Positions 50,854-59,056 of a stretch of DNA of 64,000 bases are shown here, piece after piece. Each line of letters begins with the position of its first letter. Within the stretch, counting starts at the first letter, position 1. The stretch is taken from contig JBJMNK010000001.1 in assembly GCA_045804265.1 (NCBI GenBank), positions 1 through 64,000 on the forward strand, in the 5' to 3' direction. The notes below the pieces were generated by a model that saw only the letters and a list, made by a program, of their open reading frames with translations, did no database searches and had not been told where the DNA came from. Both the position numbers and the translations under genes were made by a program. Origin of the DNA: JABFXC01 sp045804265. GTDB lineage: Bacteria; Gemmatimonadota; Gemmatimonadetes; Gemmatimonadales; Gemmatimonadaceae.

Positions 50854-51812
50854 GACGGTCGGCGGCCGCGGCGACGCTGCTGGTCGCGCTGTCGGCGTGC
50901 TGCTTCGGATCGATCACGATCCTGGTGACGATCGCGCAGCGCGCGGGCGCGCCGCTGCTGACGATCCTGGTGTGGCGCTACCTGCTCGGCGCGGCGACGC
51001 TGGCACTGCTGTCCGGCGGAGTGGCAGCGCTGGCGTCGGCGCGGGGCAAACGGCTCCGGCTCGTCGCGTTAGGCGGCGGCGGGCAGGCGGTGATCGGGTT
51101 CACGTCACTGCTCGCGCTCCGATGGATACCAGTGGCGACGCTGGTCTTCCTCTTCTATACGTATCCATCGTGGATCGCCGTCTTCGCGGTGCTGCGGCAC
51201 AGCGAGCGGCTGGACGGACCGAAGGTCGCGGCGCTGGCGCTGTCGCTGGCGGGGATCGCGCTGATGGTCGGCGCGCCGCGCGCGCAGGGGCTGCATCCGA
51301 TCGGTGTCGCCCTCGCGTTAGGCTCGGCGGTGATCTACGCGCTGTACGTCCCTTTCATCGGCGCGTTGAGCGAGGGAGTGACGGCGCGGGTTGCCTCGGC
51401 GCACGTCGCGGCCGGAGCGGGACTCTGCTTCCTGCTGGTCGGAGCGTGCGTCGCCGCGCTCGGCGCCGCTGCACCGACGATGATCTCGGCCGCGACGCGC
51501 GAGACGATGACCGTCACCGCGCAGATGACGCCGGCGGCGTGGGCCGCGACGGCGACACTGGCAGTGGTATCGACGGCGCTCGCGTTCATCCTGTTCCTCA
51601 ACGGGCTGGCGGGCATCGGCCCGGTTCGAACCGGGATCATTTCCACGATAGAACCATTCTGGGCCTCGCTGCTCGGCGCGGTGGTGTTGCGCCAGCGGCT
51701 TGGTGTCGAGACGCTGCTGGGCGGGGCCGCGATCGCTGCCGCGGTGATGCTACTGCAATTCCGGCAGGCACGTCCTGTTACGGTGGGCGGGGTGGACCAG
51801 TCGATTTCGTGA
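50850..51812 (+). CDS. EamA/DMT-family transporter
   Basis: A 320-residue membrane protein with about ten TM segments and two EamA repeats: Leu-Leu-Ser-Gly-Gly-Val-Ala-Ala-Leu in the first half and Ile-Ile-Ser-Thr-Ile-Glu-Pro-Phe-Trp-Ala in the second, the typical end of EamA domains. Members export amino acids or small metabolites. The GTG start overlaps the mgtE stop by GTGA, so the two are translationally coupled; a link to Mg2+ is not implied by the family. Confidence 0.9.
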   Translation: MRRSAAAATLLVALSACCFGSITILVTIAQRAGAPLLTILVWRYLLGAATLALLSGGVAALASARGKRLRLVALGGGGQAVIGFTSLLALRWIPVATLVFLFYTYPSWIAVFAVLRHSERLDGPKVAALALSLAGIALMVGAPRAQGLHPIGVALALGSAVIYALYVPFIGALSEGVTARVASAHVAAGAGLCFLLVGACVAALGAAAPTMISAATRETMTVTAQMTPAAWAATATLAVVSTALAFILFLNGLAGIGPVRTGIISTIEPFWASLLGAVVLRQRLGVETLLGGAAIAAAVMLLQFRQARPVTVGGVDQSIS

Positions 51813-51877
51813 GGCACGACCCCGGGCGAGCGTTTCGGCTCGCAGCACGATGATCGGGGAAACTCACGACGAGAGCG

Positions 51878-52285
51878 ATGATGCGATTCGTCCAGAAAGC
51901 AGCCGGCGTCTTTGGCGCCGGCTTCATTGCGGCCGCCCTGCTCGGCTTCCTCGCCGGCGGCGTGTCGATGGATGCTCACATGGCCAGCTCGACGAAGCTC
52001 GGCGGCCTCTTTCCAGTCAACGCGGCGCACAACACCCTGCACCTGCTGCTCGGGGCGTGGGGATTGTTGTCGGCCAGGTCGGTCACCGCGGCGCGGCGCT
52101 ACTGCGTGATGTCAGGCGCGTTGTACCTGGTGCTGGCCGGCGTCGGCCTCGTCGTCCCGGAGGTCTTCGGCTTGATGCCGATCGGCGGCAATGACATCGC
52201 GCTGCATGGCGTCTTCGGAATGGCGCTCACCGCGGTCGGCGCGTTGACCGGCGCGGAAGAGCGGACCGCGCCGTCGAGCAGCTGA
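51878..52285 (+). CDS. DUF4383 membrane protein (first copy)
   Basis: A 135-residue protein with four TM segments and the DUF4383 pattern: Met-Asp-Ala-His-Met-Ala-Ser, Asn-Ala-Ala-His-Asn-Thr-Leu-His-Leu, and Pro-Ile-Gly-Gly-Asn-Asp-Ile-Ala-Leu-His. The conserved His/Asp/Asn residues may bind a ligand; function unknown. Two ATGs in tandem (51878, 51881) are possible. The downstream gene is a homologue, about two thirds identical, so this is a recent tandem duplication. Confidence 0.88.
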   Translation: MMRFVQKAAGVFGAGFIAAALLGFLAGGVSMDAHMASSTKLGGLFPVNAAHNTLHLLLGAWGLLSARSVTAARRYCVMSGALYLVLAGVGLVVPEVFGLMPIGGNDIALHGVFGMALTAVGALTGAEERTAPSSS

Positions 52286-52391
52286 TCAGCGATTCTCCTC
52301 GCGGCGTTTGCACGCGGCGCGAGTGCACGACCGGGGATGGATGCGGCTCGAGGACGAGCGACCCGGCACAACGAACAATTGGAGCTTCGAC

Positions 52392-52802
52392 ATGCGCTTC
52401 ATTCAGAAAGTGACGCTGGTGTTCGGAATCATCTTCGTCGCTGTCGCGATCCTGGGATTCCTCACCGGAGGGATGTCGATGGATGCGCACATGGCGACGT
52501 CGCCGAAGCTGGTCGGGCTCTTCCCGATGAACGCGGCACACAACGCGGTACACCTCGTGTTCGGCGCATGGGCACTCTTCGCGGCGAAGTCAGCGGTGAA
52601 CTCGCGCAGGTTCTGCCTGCTCTCGGGTGCGATCTACCTCGTGCTCGCGGGGCTTGGCTTCATCCTGCCGGAAGCGTTCGGACTCGTTCCGATCGGCGGC
52701 AACGACATCGCGCTGCACGCGGTGCTCGGCATCGCGCTGACGGCAGTGGGCGCGATGACGGGAACGGCCGAAGACAGCGTCACGTCGGGAGCGCGGGCCT
52801 GA
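52392..52802 (+). CDS. DUF4383 membrane protein (second copy)
   Basis: A 136-residue paralogue of the preceding gene. About 81 of 123 aligned residues are identical over residues 1-123, with all His/Asn/Asp motif residues kept (Met-Asp-Ala-His, Asn-Ala-Ala-His-Asn, Gly-Gly-Asn-Asp-Ile-Ala-Leu-His). GGAG lies 9 bases before the ATG at 52392. The 106-bp intergenic space suggests separate initiation. Followed by a large hairpin. Confidence 0.88.
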   Translation: MRFIQKVTLVFGIIFVAVAILGFLTGGMSMDAHMATSPKLVGLFPMNAAHNAVHLVFGAWALFAAKSAVNSRRFCLLSGAIYLVLAGLGFILPEAFGLVPIGGNDIALHAVLGIALTAVGAMTGTAEDSVTSGARA

Positions 52803-52888
52803 CCTCCAACTCGCTGACGTGACGCGCGAGGATCCGGTCAGCACGAGACGGTGACCCTCGCAAGCTGAACGCGGCGGGAGCCGGTAAG

Positions 52889-52954
52889 AAAAGAGGGGCG
52901 GTGTTTCGAAGCAGCGGAGATTGCCGCTGTCTCGAGACGCCGCCCCTGCTTCTT
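52889..52954. terminator. Large bidirectional terminator hairpin
   Basis: AAGAGGGGCGG... (from 52891) pairs with CCGCCCCTGCTTCTT (to about 52954), with inner pairing CAGCGG/CCGCTG around a small loop. A-rich and T-rich flanks make it usable in both directions, between the convergent DUF4383 and aldo/keto reductase genes. Confidence 0.8.
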
Positions 52955-52973
52955 CAGCAGTCAGACGCTCGCG

Positions 52974-53957
52974 TCAGGCGCGCTCGCTGTCGAGCGAGGC
53001 CATGGCGTGCGGATCATAACGGTCGCCCTTCGCCGCGTCGTGCGGGACGACCTGCTCGATGCGCGCCAGGTCGCTGGCCGACAGCCGCACGTCGATCGCG
53101 CCGAGTGCCTCGGTGAGCCGCTCGCGACGACGCGCCCCGATGAGCGGGATGATGTCATCGCCGCGAGCCAGCACCCAGGCAATGGCCAGTTGGGGAACGG
53201 TGATTCCCTTCACCCTGGCGATGGCGGCCAGCGCGTCGACGAGCGAGAGATTGTGCACGAGGTTCTCGCCCTGAAAGCGCGGGAAGCGTCCGCGGGTGAG
53301 CGCAGCGTCTGCGGCGCGCTCGCTGAGGAGACCGCGCGAGAGAACACCATACGCCGTGACCGCAATGCCCAGCTCGCGGAGCGTCGGCAGGATGCTGCGC
53401 TCGACCGATCGTGAGATCAGCGAGTACTCGATCTGCAGGTCGGCGATCGGATGCACGGCATGTGCGCGCCGAACGGTCGCCGCGCCGACCTCCGACAGGC
53501 CGATATGCCTGACGTAGCCGGCCTTCACCATGTCGGCGATCGCGCCGATGGTGTCCTCGATCGGAACGTCAGGGTCGAGTCGCGCGGGGCGGTACACGTC
53601 GACGTAGGAGACGCCGAGTCGCTGGAGTGAGTAGGCGAGTGCGGTCTTCACCGCGGCCGGTCGCGCGTCGTAGCCGAGCCACGAGCGATCGGGCCCACGT
53701 TGCGCGCCGAACTTCACGCTCAATTGATACCGCTCGCGAGCGACGCCCTTTAGCGCCGAACGGAGCAACATCTCGTTGTGCCCCATCCCGTAGAAGTCGC
53801 CGGTGTCGAGCAGGGTGATGCCGCTGTCGAGCGCGGCATGGATCGTGGCAATGCTCTCGGCCTCGTCGGACGGCCCGTAGAAGTCGGACATCCCCATGCA
53901 GCCAAGCCCGATCGCCGAAGTGGACGGTCCTGCCCGGCCTAACGCGCGGGTGTTCAC
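52974..53957 (-). CDS. Aldo/keto reductase, catalytic His replaced
   Basis: A 327-residue AKR. Asp51 and Tyr56 (Asp-Thr-Gly-Asp-Phe-Tyr-Gly) and Lys82 (Val-Lys-Phe-Gly) are in place, but the usual His of the tetrad (Tyr-x-x-His-Arg-x-Asp-Pro) reads Tyr-Arg-Pro-Ala-Arg-Leu-Asp-Pro, so Ala125 replaces it. The rest (Pro-Ile-Glu-Asp-Thr, Ile-Gly-Leu-Ser-Glu-Val) is normal. Such His-less relatives exist; activity may be altered. The GTG start overlaps the stop of the acyl-CoA dehydrogenase gene by 4 bases, implying coupling. Confidence 0.87.
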   Translation of the reverse strand: MNTRALGRAGPSTSAIGLGCMGMSDFYGPSDEAESIATIHAALDSGITLLDTGDFYGMGHNEMLLRSALKGVARERYQLSVKFGAQRGPDRSWLGYDARPAAVKTALAYSLQRLGVSYVDVYRPARLDPDVPIEDTIGAIADMVKAGYVRHIGLSEVGAATVRRAHAVHPIADLQIEYSLISRSVERSILPTLRELGIAVTAYGVLSRGLLSERAADAALTRGRFPRFQGENLVHNLSLVDALAAIARVKGITVPQLAIAWVLARGDDIIPLIGARRRERLTEALGAIDVRLSASDLARIEQVVPHDAAKGDRYDPHAMASLDSERA

Positions 53958-55891
53958 GAGACGCCTAACGCCTGGCGGCGGATCGAACGGTTGCCCGGCT
54001 CCTGCGGCGTCGCACCGTCGGCGACGGGACGCGCGTCGCCCATCAACCCGACGATGCCGCGTTCGATCCAGCTGTGATCCCCGGCGAGGACGTGATTCGC
54101 CACCCGGCGCATCGCGTCGTCGTTGGCGCCGTACAGCTCGCGGAAGTGCTGCTCGACGCGGACCTTCGCTTCCCGGCAGAAGTAGTCGGCGAGCTCGATC
54201 GCCTGCTCGTTCCCTTCCTTCGCGAGCATCTTCGCGCGGGTGATCGCGGCGCTCATCGCGAACAGCTCGGCGCCGATGTCGACGGCGCGGAAGAGGACGA
54301 GCTGGCGGCGCTCGAGCTTCGGACCGAAGCGGACCATCGCGTGGAAGATCGCGCGGCCAAGGTGTCGGGTGTTGCGCTCGATATACCGGAGGTGCTTCGC
54401 GAGTTTCCCGAACGACGCGTAGCTCACCGGCAGCTGTCCCCTGCCGATCCAGCGCGCGGCGTACCACGCGGGGTAGAACTTCGCGACGCGGCCAGCGGCC
54501 GCTGCGCGCTCGCCCATGTTCACGCCGGGCGCGACGAGCGCGAACGCGGTCTTGAAGTGATGATCGACCGCCTCGCGGGCGATGAACAACCGCATGATCT
54601 CCGACGAGCCTTCGAAGATCAGGTTGATGCGGAAGTCGCGCATCGCCCGTTCGATCGGGATCGGCAGCTCGCCGCGCGCGCCTAACGATGCAGCGGTCTC
54701 GTAGCCGCGGCCGCCGCGCACCTGCAGCGTGTCGTCCACCAGCCGCCAGCCGGCTTCGGTGTTCCACATCTTGGCGATCGCCGCCTCGAGGCGGATGTCG
54801 TAGTTGCCGCGCTCGTAGAGGGCGCAGGCGAGCTCGCCGATCGCCTCCATCGCGAACGTGTCCGCCGCGCAATGCGCGATCTTCTTCGACACCGCTTCGT
54901 GCTTGCCGATCGGTTGTCCCCACTGCACGCGCTCGTTCCCCCACGTCCGCATCACCTGCAGCATCGCCTTGCCGACGCCGGCGCAGCTGGCCGGGAGCGT
55001 CAGGCGCCCCGTGTTGAGCGTCGTGAGCGCGAGCTTGAGCCCCTTGCCCACTCCCCACAGCACGTTCTCCACCGGGACTTGCACGTTCTCGAACTTGATG
55101 ACGCCGTTCTCGATCGCCTTGAGTCCCATGAAGCGGCAACGATGCTTGACCGAGACGCCGGGCATGTTCGCGTCGACGATGAACGCGGTGATCTGCTTCT
55201 TGTTCTTCCCGTTCACCTCCACGTCGGGCGTCCGCGCCATCACGACGAACAGCTCGGCGCGCGTCCCGTTGGTGCACCACAACTTTTCACCGTTGATGAT
55301 CCAGTGCTTCCCGTCGAGGCTCAGCGTCGCCGACGTATGCATGTTCGCCGGATCGCTGCCGGCATCGACCTCGGTGAGCGCGAACGCCGAGATCGCGCCC
55401 CTGGCCATGCGCGGAAAGAATCTTCGCTTCTGCTCCTCGGTGCCGAACAGCTTGAGTGGCTGCGGCAAGCCGATGGACTGATGGGCCGACAGCAGCGCGG
55501 TGAGCGAGCCGTCCTTCGATGTCACGAGCTGCATCGCGCGGACATAGCTCATCTGCGAGAGTCCGAGCCCGCCGTATTCCTTCGGGATCTTGATCCCGAA
55601 CGCGCCCATCTCGCGCAGCTCCTGGATCAGTGTCTCGGGGATCTCGCCGGTGCGATCGATCTCTTCCGAATCGATGCGACGGAGGAACGCCTCCAGCTTG
55701 TCCATGAACGGCTTCGCGCGCGCTTCCTCCTCGGCGTTGCGCACGGGCGGATGCGGGTCGATGAGGTCGAGACGGAAGCGTCCGAGAAAGAGCTCGCGAA
55801 CGAAGCTCGGATGCTCCCACTCACTTTCGCGCGCCGCTTCGGCGACGTCGCGGGCCTCGGTCTCGGATGCAAGTGCCCTCTGCTCAGCCAT
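53954..55891 (-). CDS. Acyl-CoA dehydrogenase family protein (VLCAD/ACAD9-like length)
   Basis: A 645-residue flavoprotein. ACAD N-, middle and C-terminal domains are visible: Gly-Ile-Lys-Ile-Pro-Lys-Glu-Tyr-Gly-Gly-Leu-Gly, Ala-Phe-Ala-Leu-Thr-Glu-Val-Asp-Ala-Gly-Ser-Asp and Phe-Glu-Gly-Ser-Ser-Glu-Ile-Met-Arg, followed by an extra C-terminal region of about 180 residues typical of very-long-chain/ACAD9-type enzymes. It oxidises acyl-CoA in beta-oxidation. ATG 55891 is preceded by GGAGG (the GTG at 55903 includes that ribosome-binding site). Coupled to the aldo/keto reductase by a 4-base overlap; no ETF gene is present. Confidence 0.92.
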   Translation of the reverse strand: MAEQRALASETEARDVAEAARESEWEHPSFVRELFLGRFRLDLIDPHPPVRNAEEEARAKPFMDKLEAFLRRIDSEEIDRTGEIPETLIQELREMGAFGIKIPKEYGGLGLSQMSYVRAMQLVTSKDGSLTALLSAHQSIGLPQPLKLFGTEEQKRRFFPRMARGAISAFALTEVDAGSDPANMHTSATLSLDGKHWIINGEKLWCTNGTRAELFVVMARTPDVEVNGKNKKQITAFIVDANMPGVSVKHRCRFMGLKAIENGVIKFENVQVPVENVLWGVGKGLKLALTTLNTGRLTLPASCAGVGKAMLQVMRTWGNERVQWGQPIGKHEAVSKKIAHCAADTFAMEAIGELACALYERGNYDIRLEAAIAKMWNTEAGWRLVDDTLQVRGGRGYETAASLGARGELPIPIERAMRDFRINLIFEGSSEIMRLFIAREAVDHHFKTAFALVAPGVNMGERAAAAGRVAKFYPAWYAARWIGRGQLPVSYASFGKLAKHLRYIERNTRHLGRAIFHAMVRFGPKLERRQLVLFRAVDIGAELFAMSAAITRAKMLAKEGNEQAIELADYFCREAKVRVEQHFRELYGANDDAMRRVANHVLAGDHSWIERGIVGLMGDARPVADGATPQEPGNRSIRRQALGVS

Positions 55892-55916
55892 CAGATCCTC
55901 CACGGTGATGACACCG

Positions 55917-56687
55917 TCAGCTGTTTCGGTCGATTGGGCGAAGCGCCGGTGTGTCGCTCGTGCGCCGTTCGTTGCGGACGACGATCACCGCCCCGCCGAG
56001 CGCGATGGCCGCGAATGCGAACCACTGGATTGCATAGCTTCGATGCGGACCCTCGTCCAGCACGGGGAGCGTAAACCGTGCCGGTGCCTGATGCGCCGCG
56101 TCCCCTCCCGCCACAGGGGGCGCGTGGGACGCGCTGCTGTCGGCGACGGCCCACAGGTACATCGCCCGCACCGGACGTCCAGCGCGGTGCGCGAGGTCAC
56201 CACGCTGCAGGTGCCGCACCGCCGCGGGCTGCCCTGGAATCGAGTCCGGCGAGCTGGCGGTCGGCAGCTCGTCGAGGTAGCCGTCCACCGTTAGGCTGTC
56301 GCCCTCGTGCCAACGGCTGCGATCGGCGCGAACGCCATCGGGCGCGTAGATCCACCCGCGCACGACGATCGTCGCCGAGTCGCTGCCGCGCGTGATGACG
56401 GGGGTGACGAGGAAGACCCCCGGCGACCCTTCGTGCGTGCGCTGCACGAGCATCGTCTCGTGCGCGTAGTCCGGAACCCCGCTGACCCGGGCGCGCCGGT
56501 ACCGGAGTGAATCAGCCGGGCCGCTGAGCGAATCGATCGACACCGGTGGCGCGGCGAGTCGGACGCTCATCTCGGCGTTGATGCGCTGCTTCTCATGCAG
56601 GCGGCTCACCTGCCAGACGCCAAGTCGCACGAAGATCGCGGCGCCGGCAATCGACAGCGCGATGAATCCGAGCGTCCTGGCCTTCAT
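55917..56687 (-). CDS. SURF1-family cytochrome oxidase assembly protein
   Basis: A 256-residue SURF1-like protein. An N-terminal TM (about 8-25) is followed by Arg-Leu-Gly-Val-Trp-Gln-Val-Ser-Arg-Leu, then a beta-rich periplasmic domain, and a C-terminal TM (about 222-240) preceded by Arg-Ser-Tyr-Ala-Ile-Gln-Trp-Phe-Ala-Phe. SURF1 helps assemble haem-copper oxidase, probably with haem A insertion. No oxidase subunits are in the window. The gene lies 25 bp upstream of the acyl-CoA dehydrogenase start on the same strand. Confidence 0.9.
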   Translation of the reverse strand: MKARTLGFIALSIAGAAIFVRLGVWQVSRLHEKQRINAEMSVRLAAPPVSIDSLSGPADSLRYRRARVSGVPDYAHETMLVQRTHEGSPGVFLVTPVITRGSDSATIVVRGWIYAPDGVRADRSRWHEGDSLTVDGYLDELPTASSPDSIPGQPAAVRHLQRGDLAHRAGRPVRAMYLWAVADSSASHAPPVAGGDAAHQAPARFTLPVLDEGPHRSYAIQWFAFAAIALGGAVIVVRNERRTSDTPALRPIDRNS

Positions 56688-56759
56688 CGAGATGCGACCG
56701 CTCGCACGACGTGCACGTTCATGACTGAAATATGGCGCGCGGTCGGGGGCGGCGCGCCG

Positions 56760-57593
56760 TCAGAAGAGTGACATCTGCGTGCCCAGGGTATCCGGCGGGA
56801 CGGGGCGTTGTCCCACCGCCACCTGTGCGTCGCGCGCGGTCTGGGGTGCGTGGCCCGCGTAGTAGTTGCTCGAGTAGGCGTAGACCGCGCGCCCCGCCTC
56901 GGCGGCGCGCATCATGACGCGCGCCCACTCCTCGATTTCGCGCGAACGATCAACCTGAACGTGCGAATGATCGGTGATCGCGCGATCCGGGCCCATCCAG
57001 CGGATGTAGTGGAAGGGCGCGGTCGGCTTGTCGGCGAGCTTGAGCAGCACGTCGCGTGGGATCCATGGCCCTTCGCTCAGCGCGAGCGAGACGCCGTGCT
57101 CGACGAGCATGGCGTGCACGTCGCGATTGATCCACGACCGTCGGCGAAACTCGATCGCCACCGGCACGTCGCGCGGCCAGGTGGCGAGATACGCGACGAG
57201 CGCCGGGTATTCCTCGATGCCGAAGTCGGGGCCCATCTGCATGAGGATCGGACCGAGCTTCGCACCGAGGCCGCGCGCACGAGCGATGAAGAGCGCCGTC
57301 TCCTCCTCAGACGCACGAAGCCGTCGCTCGTGGGTGATCGACTGCGGAAGCTTGAGCGTGAAGAGGAAGTTGTCCGGCGTTCGCCTCACCCACCCTTCGA
57401 TGGTCTTCTCCGGCGGGATGGCGTAGAACGTGGAGTCGACCTCGACCGTGTCGAACGCGCGGGCGTAGACGGAGAGAAAATCGGTGGCCCGCGTCCCCGA
57501 GGGGTAGAATCCGCCCAGCCACGCATCGTAATTCCACCCCTGCGCACCGATGCGAATCGGCGCCGGTGCCATGTCCGGCGATTGTTCGGTCAT
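56760..57593 (-). CDS. DUF72 (YecE-like) protein
   Basis: A 277-residue TIM-barrel-like DUF72 protein. Motifs: Ile-Gly-Ala-Gln-Gly-Trp-Asn-Tyr-Asp-Ala-Trp, Phe-Tyr-Pro-Ser-Gly-Thr, Glu-Val-Asp-Ser-Thr-Phe-Tyr-Ala-Ile-Pro and a late Tyr-Ile-Arg-Trp-Met-Gly-Pro. The family is widespread and its enzyme activity is unknown. It could start at 57593 or at the in-frame Met 8 (57572). The short gap (72 bp) upstream of SURF1 suggests they could be cotranscribed. Confidence 0.9.
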   Translation of the reverse strand: MTEQSPDMAPAPIRIGAQGWNYDAWLGGFYPSGTRATDFLSVYARAFDTVEVDSTFYAIPPEKTIEGWVRRTPDNFLFTLKLPQSITHERRLRASEEETALFIARARGLGAKLGPILMQMGPDFGIEEYPALVAYLATWPRDVPVAIEFRRRSWINRDVHAMLVEHGVSLALSEGPWIPRDVLLKLADKPTAPFHYIRWMGPDRAITDHSHVQVDRSREIEEWARVMMRAAEAGRAVYAYSSNYYAGHAPQTARDAQVAVGQRPVPPDTLGTQMSLF

Positions 57594-57712
57594 GGCGCAC
57601 GTTGGCGCGCGCCGAACGTGACGACGATCGCAACGCGGATGAAGCTGGTCCCGCTTTTGCCACTTTTCATCGCGTATCTGAGAAGATTCTGGAATCCATC
57701 GCGGGAGGGAGC

Positions 57713-58942
57713 ATGGAACGGAACGATGAAGTGCGCAACGACGAGATCAGCCGAGCCGACGAGCTGCGACGCGACGAAACGCGGCGCTCCGAGGACGATC
57801 GCGGATATACGACGTCGGACTCGATCGTGCGCGACGACTCGCTCGTCGCGCGCAGCCACGACTACCTCGCCGATCGCACGGCGCGCGCCAACGATGCAGT
57901 CGTCGATGATGACGTCGTGGATCACGACCACGAGCCGACGGCGGGCGACCAGGTTGGCGAGGCGGCGGGCGGGATCGGCGGCGTGCTCGCCGGCGCGGCG
58001 ATCGGTTCGCTGGGTGGCCCGATCGGCACGGTAATCGGAGGGATCGCCGGCGCGATCGGCGGGTGGTGGACGGGGCGCGCGATCGCGGAGGCGGCATCGA
58101 ACTTCTCGCGCGCGGATGACCAGCACTTCCGCACCGATTACGAAGCGCGTGCGAACGCGGTCCCGACGAATCCGGACCTCTCCTACGATCGCGTGCGTCC
58201 GGCCTACCAGCTCGGGTACCTGGCGAGCCGGAATCCCGATTACGCCGGGCAATCGTTCGAGGAGATCGAGCCGCATCTCGAACGCGGATGGACGAGCACT
58301 ACCGACGGCAGCGACTGGAACGACATGCGCGACTATGCGCGTACCGCCTACGTGCGCGGCGCGGCGTCGCAGTCGTCGCTGACCGGCGACCCGAGCGCGA
58401 AGAACTCGTACAGCTCGACGGGGACGCATGGCAGCATCGGCACCGGCGCCGACGTCCCGGAGAGCGAGCCCGCGGGTACCATGGACCAGAGTGGACGGAG
58501 GACGCCCATGTCATACGACGACGATCGTCTCGACAGTGATAGTCTCGACCGCCAGTCTGCGAGTGGCGCCAACGCGTCGTTGCCGAGCGAGCGTGGTGAG
58601 CGGTCGGCCATCGCCGACGACGTCGAAGGGCGCCTCGCGTCGCGCGTCGGGAGCAGCTTCACCCGTCAGGGCGACGTGCCGCTGAACAACGGCAGCGTGA
58701 CCGATCGCGCCGGCGTGGTGCGGGCGCAGGACACCGACAAGCAGGCCAGCCGGGAATCGGGAGCGCTGCGCGGCGATGATGCGAATCGCGGACCGAGCTT
58801 TGCCGATCCTGTCGCCGGCGAAGGTGTGGAGAACATCGGGTCGTCAGGGCTCGCGCCGCGTGGCGACGAGGGTGCGCTGAACGAGACGCCGCGCGACGAC
58901 ACGCTGCGGAACAGCGGCGAGGACAGCGCCGAGCGGTACTAG
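57713..58942 (+). CDS. Acidic hydrophilic protein with glycine-zipper segment
   Basis: A 409-residue low-complexity, Asp/Arg/Ser-rich protein with one hydrophobic glycine-zipper segment (about 83-120, Gly-x-x-x-Gly repeats) typical of membrane-inserting stress proteins. The N-terminal 75 residues are charged, and the C-terminus is Ser/Gly/Asp-rich. It resembles hydrophilin/desiccation proteins. GGGAGG ahead of the ATG at 57713 suggests strong translation. The KGG gene at 34653 has a related stress flavour. No family beyond this recognised. Confidence 0.8.
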   Translation: MERNDEVRNDEISRADELRRDETRRSEDDRGYTTSDSIVRDDSLVARSHDYLADRTARANDAVVDDDVVDHDHEPTAGDQVGEAAGGIGGVLAGAAIGSLGGPIGTVIGGIAGAIGGWWTGRAIAEAASNFSRADDQHFRTDYEARANAVPTNPDLSYDRVRPAYQLGYLASRNPDYAGQSFEEIEPHLERGWTSTTDGSDWNDMRDYARTAYVRGAASQSSLTGDPSAKNSYSSTGTHGSIGTGADVPESEPAGTMDQSGRRTPMSYDDDRLDSDSLDRQSASGANASLPSERGERSAIADDVEGRLASRVGSSFTRQGDVPLNNGSVTDRAGVVRAQDTDKQASRESGALRGDDANRGPSFADPVAGEGVENIGSSGLAPRGDEGALNETPRDDTLRNSGEDSAERY

Positions 58943-59014
58943 GAGACCGGTTCAGCGGGGCGCTCTCACACGAGCCACCGCCTAACGGTGCGAGCATTCG
59001 AAAGCCGGAACCGG

Positions 59015-59056
59015 ACAGGGCGGTGTCGCGCGCTGCGACGCCGCCCTGTTCAATTT
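59015..59056. terminator. Convergent intrinsic terminator
   Basis: A 15-bp stem (59015-59029 with 59035-59049, loop GCGCT, one G-U pair) followed by TCAATTT. It lies between the convergent glycine-zipper and AttH-domain genes. Confidence 0.8.

Noticed and set aside
54872..56074. Long antisense frame opposite the acyl-CoA dehydrogenase gene
   Set aside because: Low-complexity Arg/His/Leu/Asp composition and no motif; the dehydrogenase motifs on the other strand are clear.
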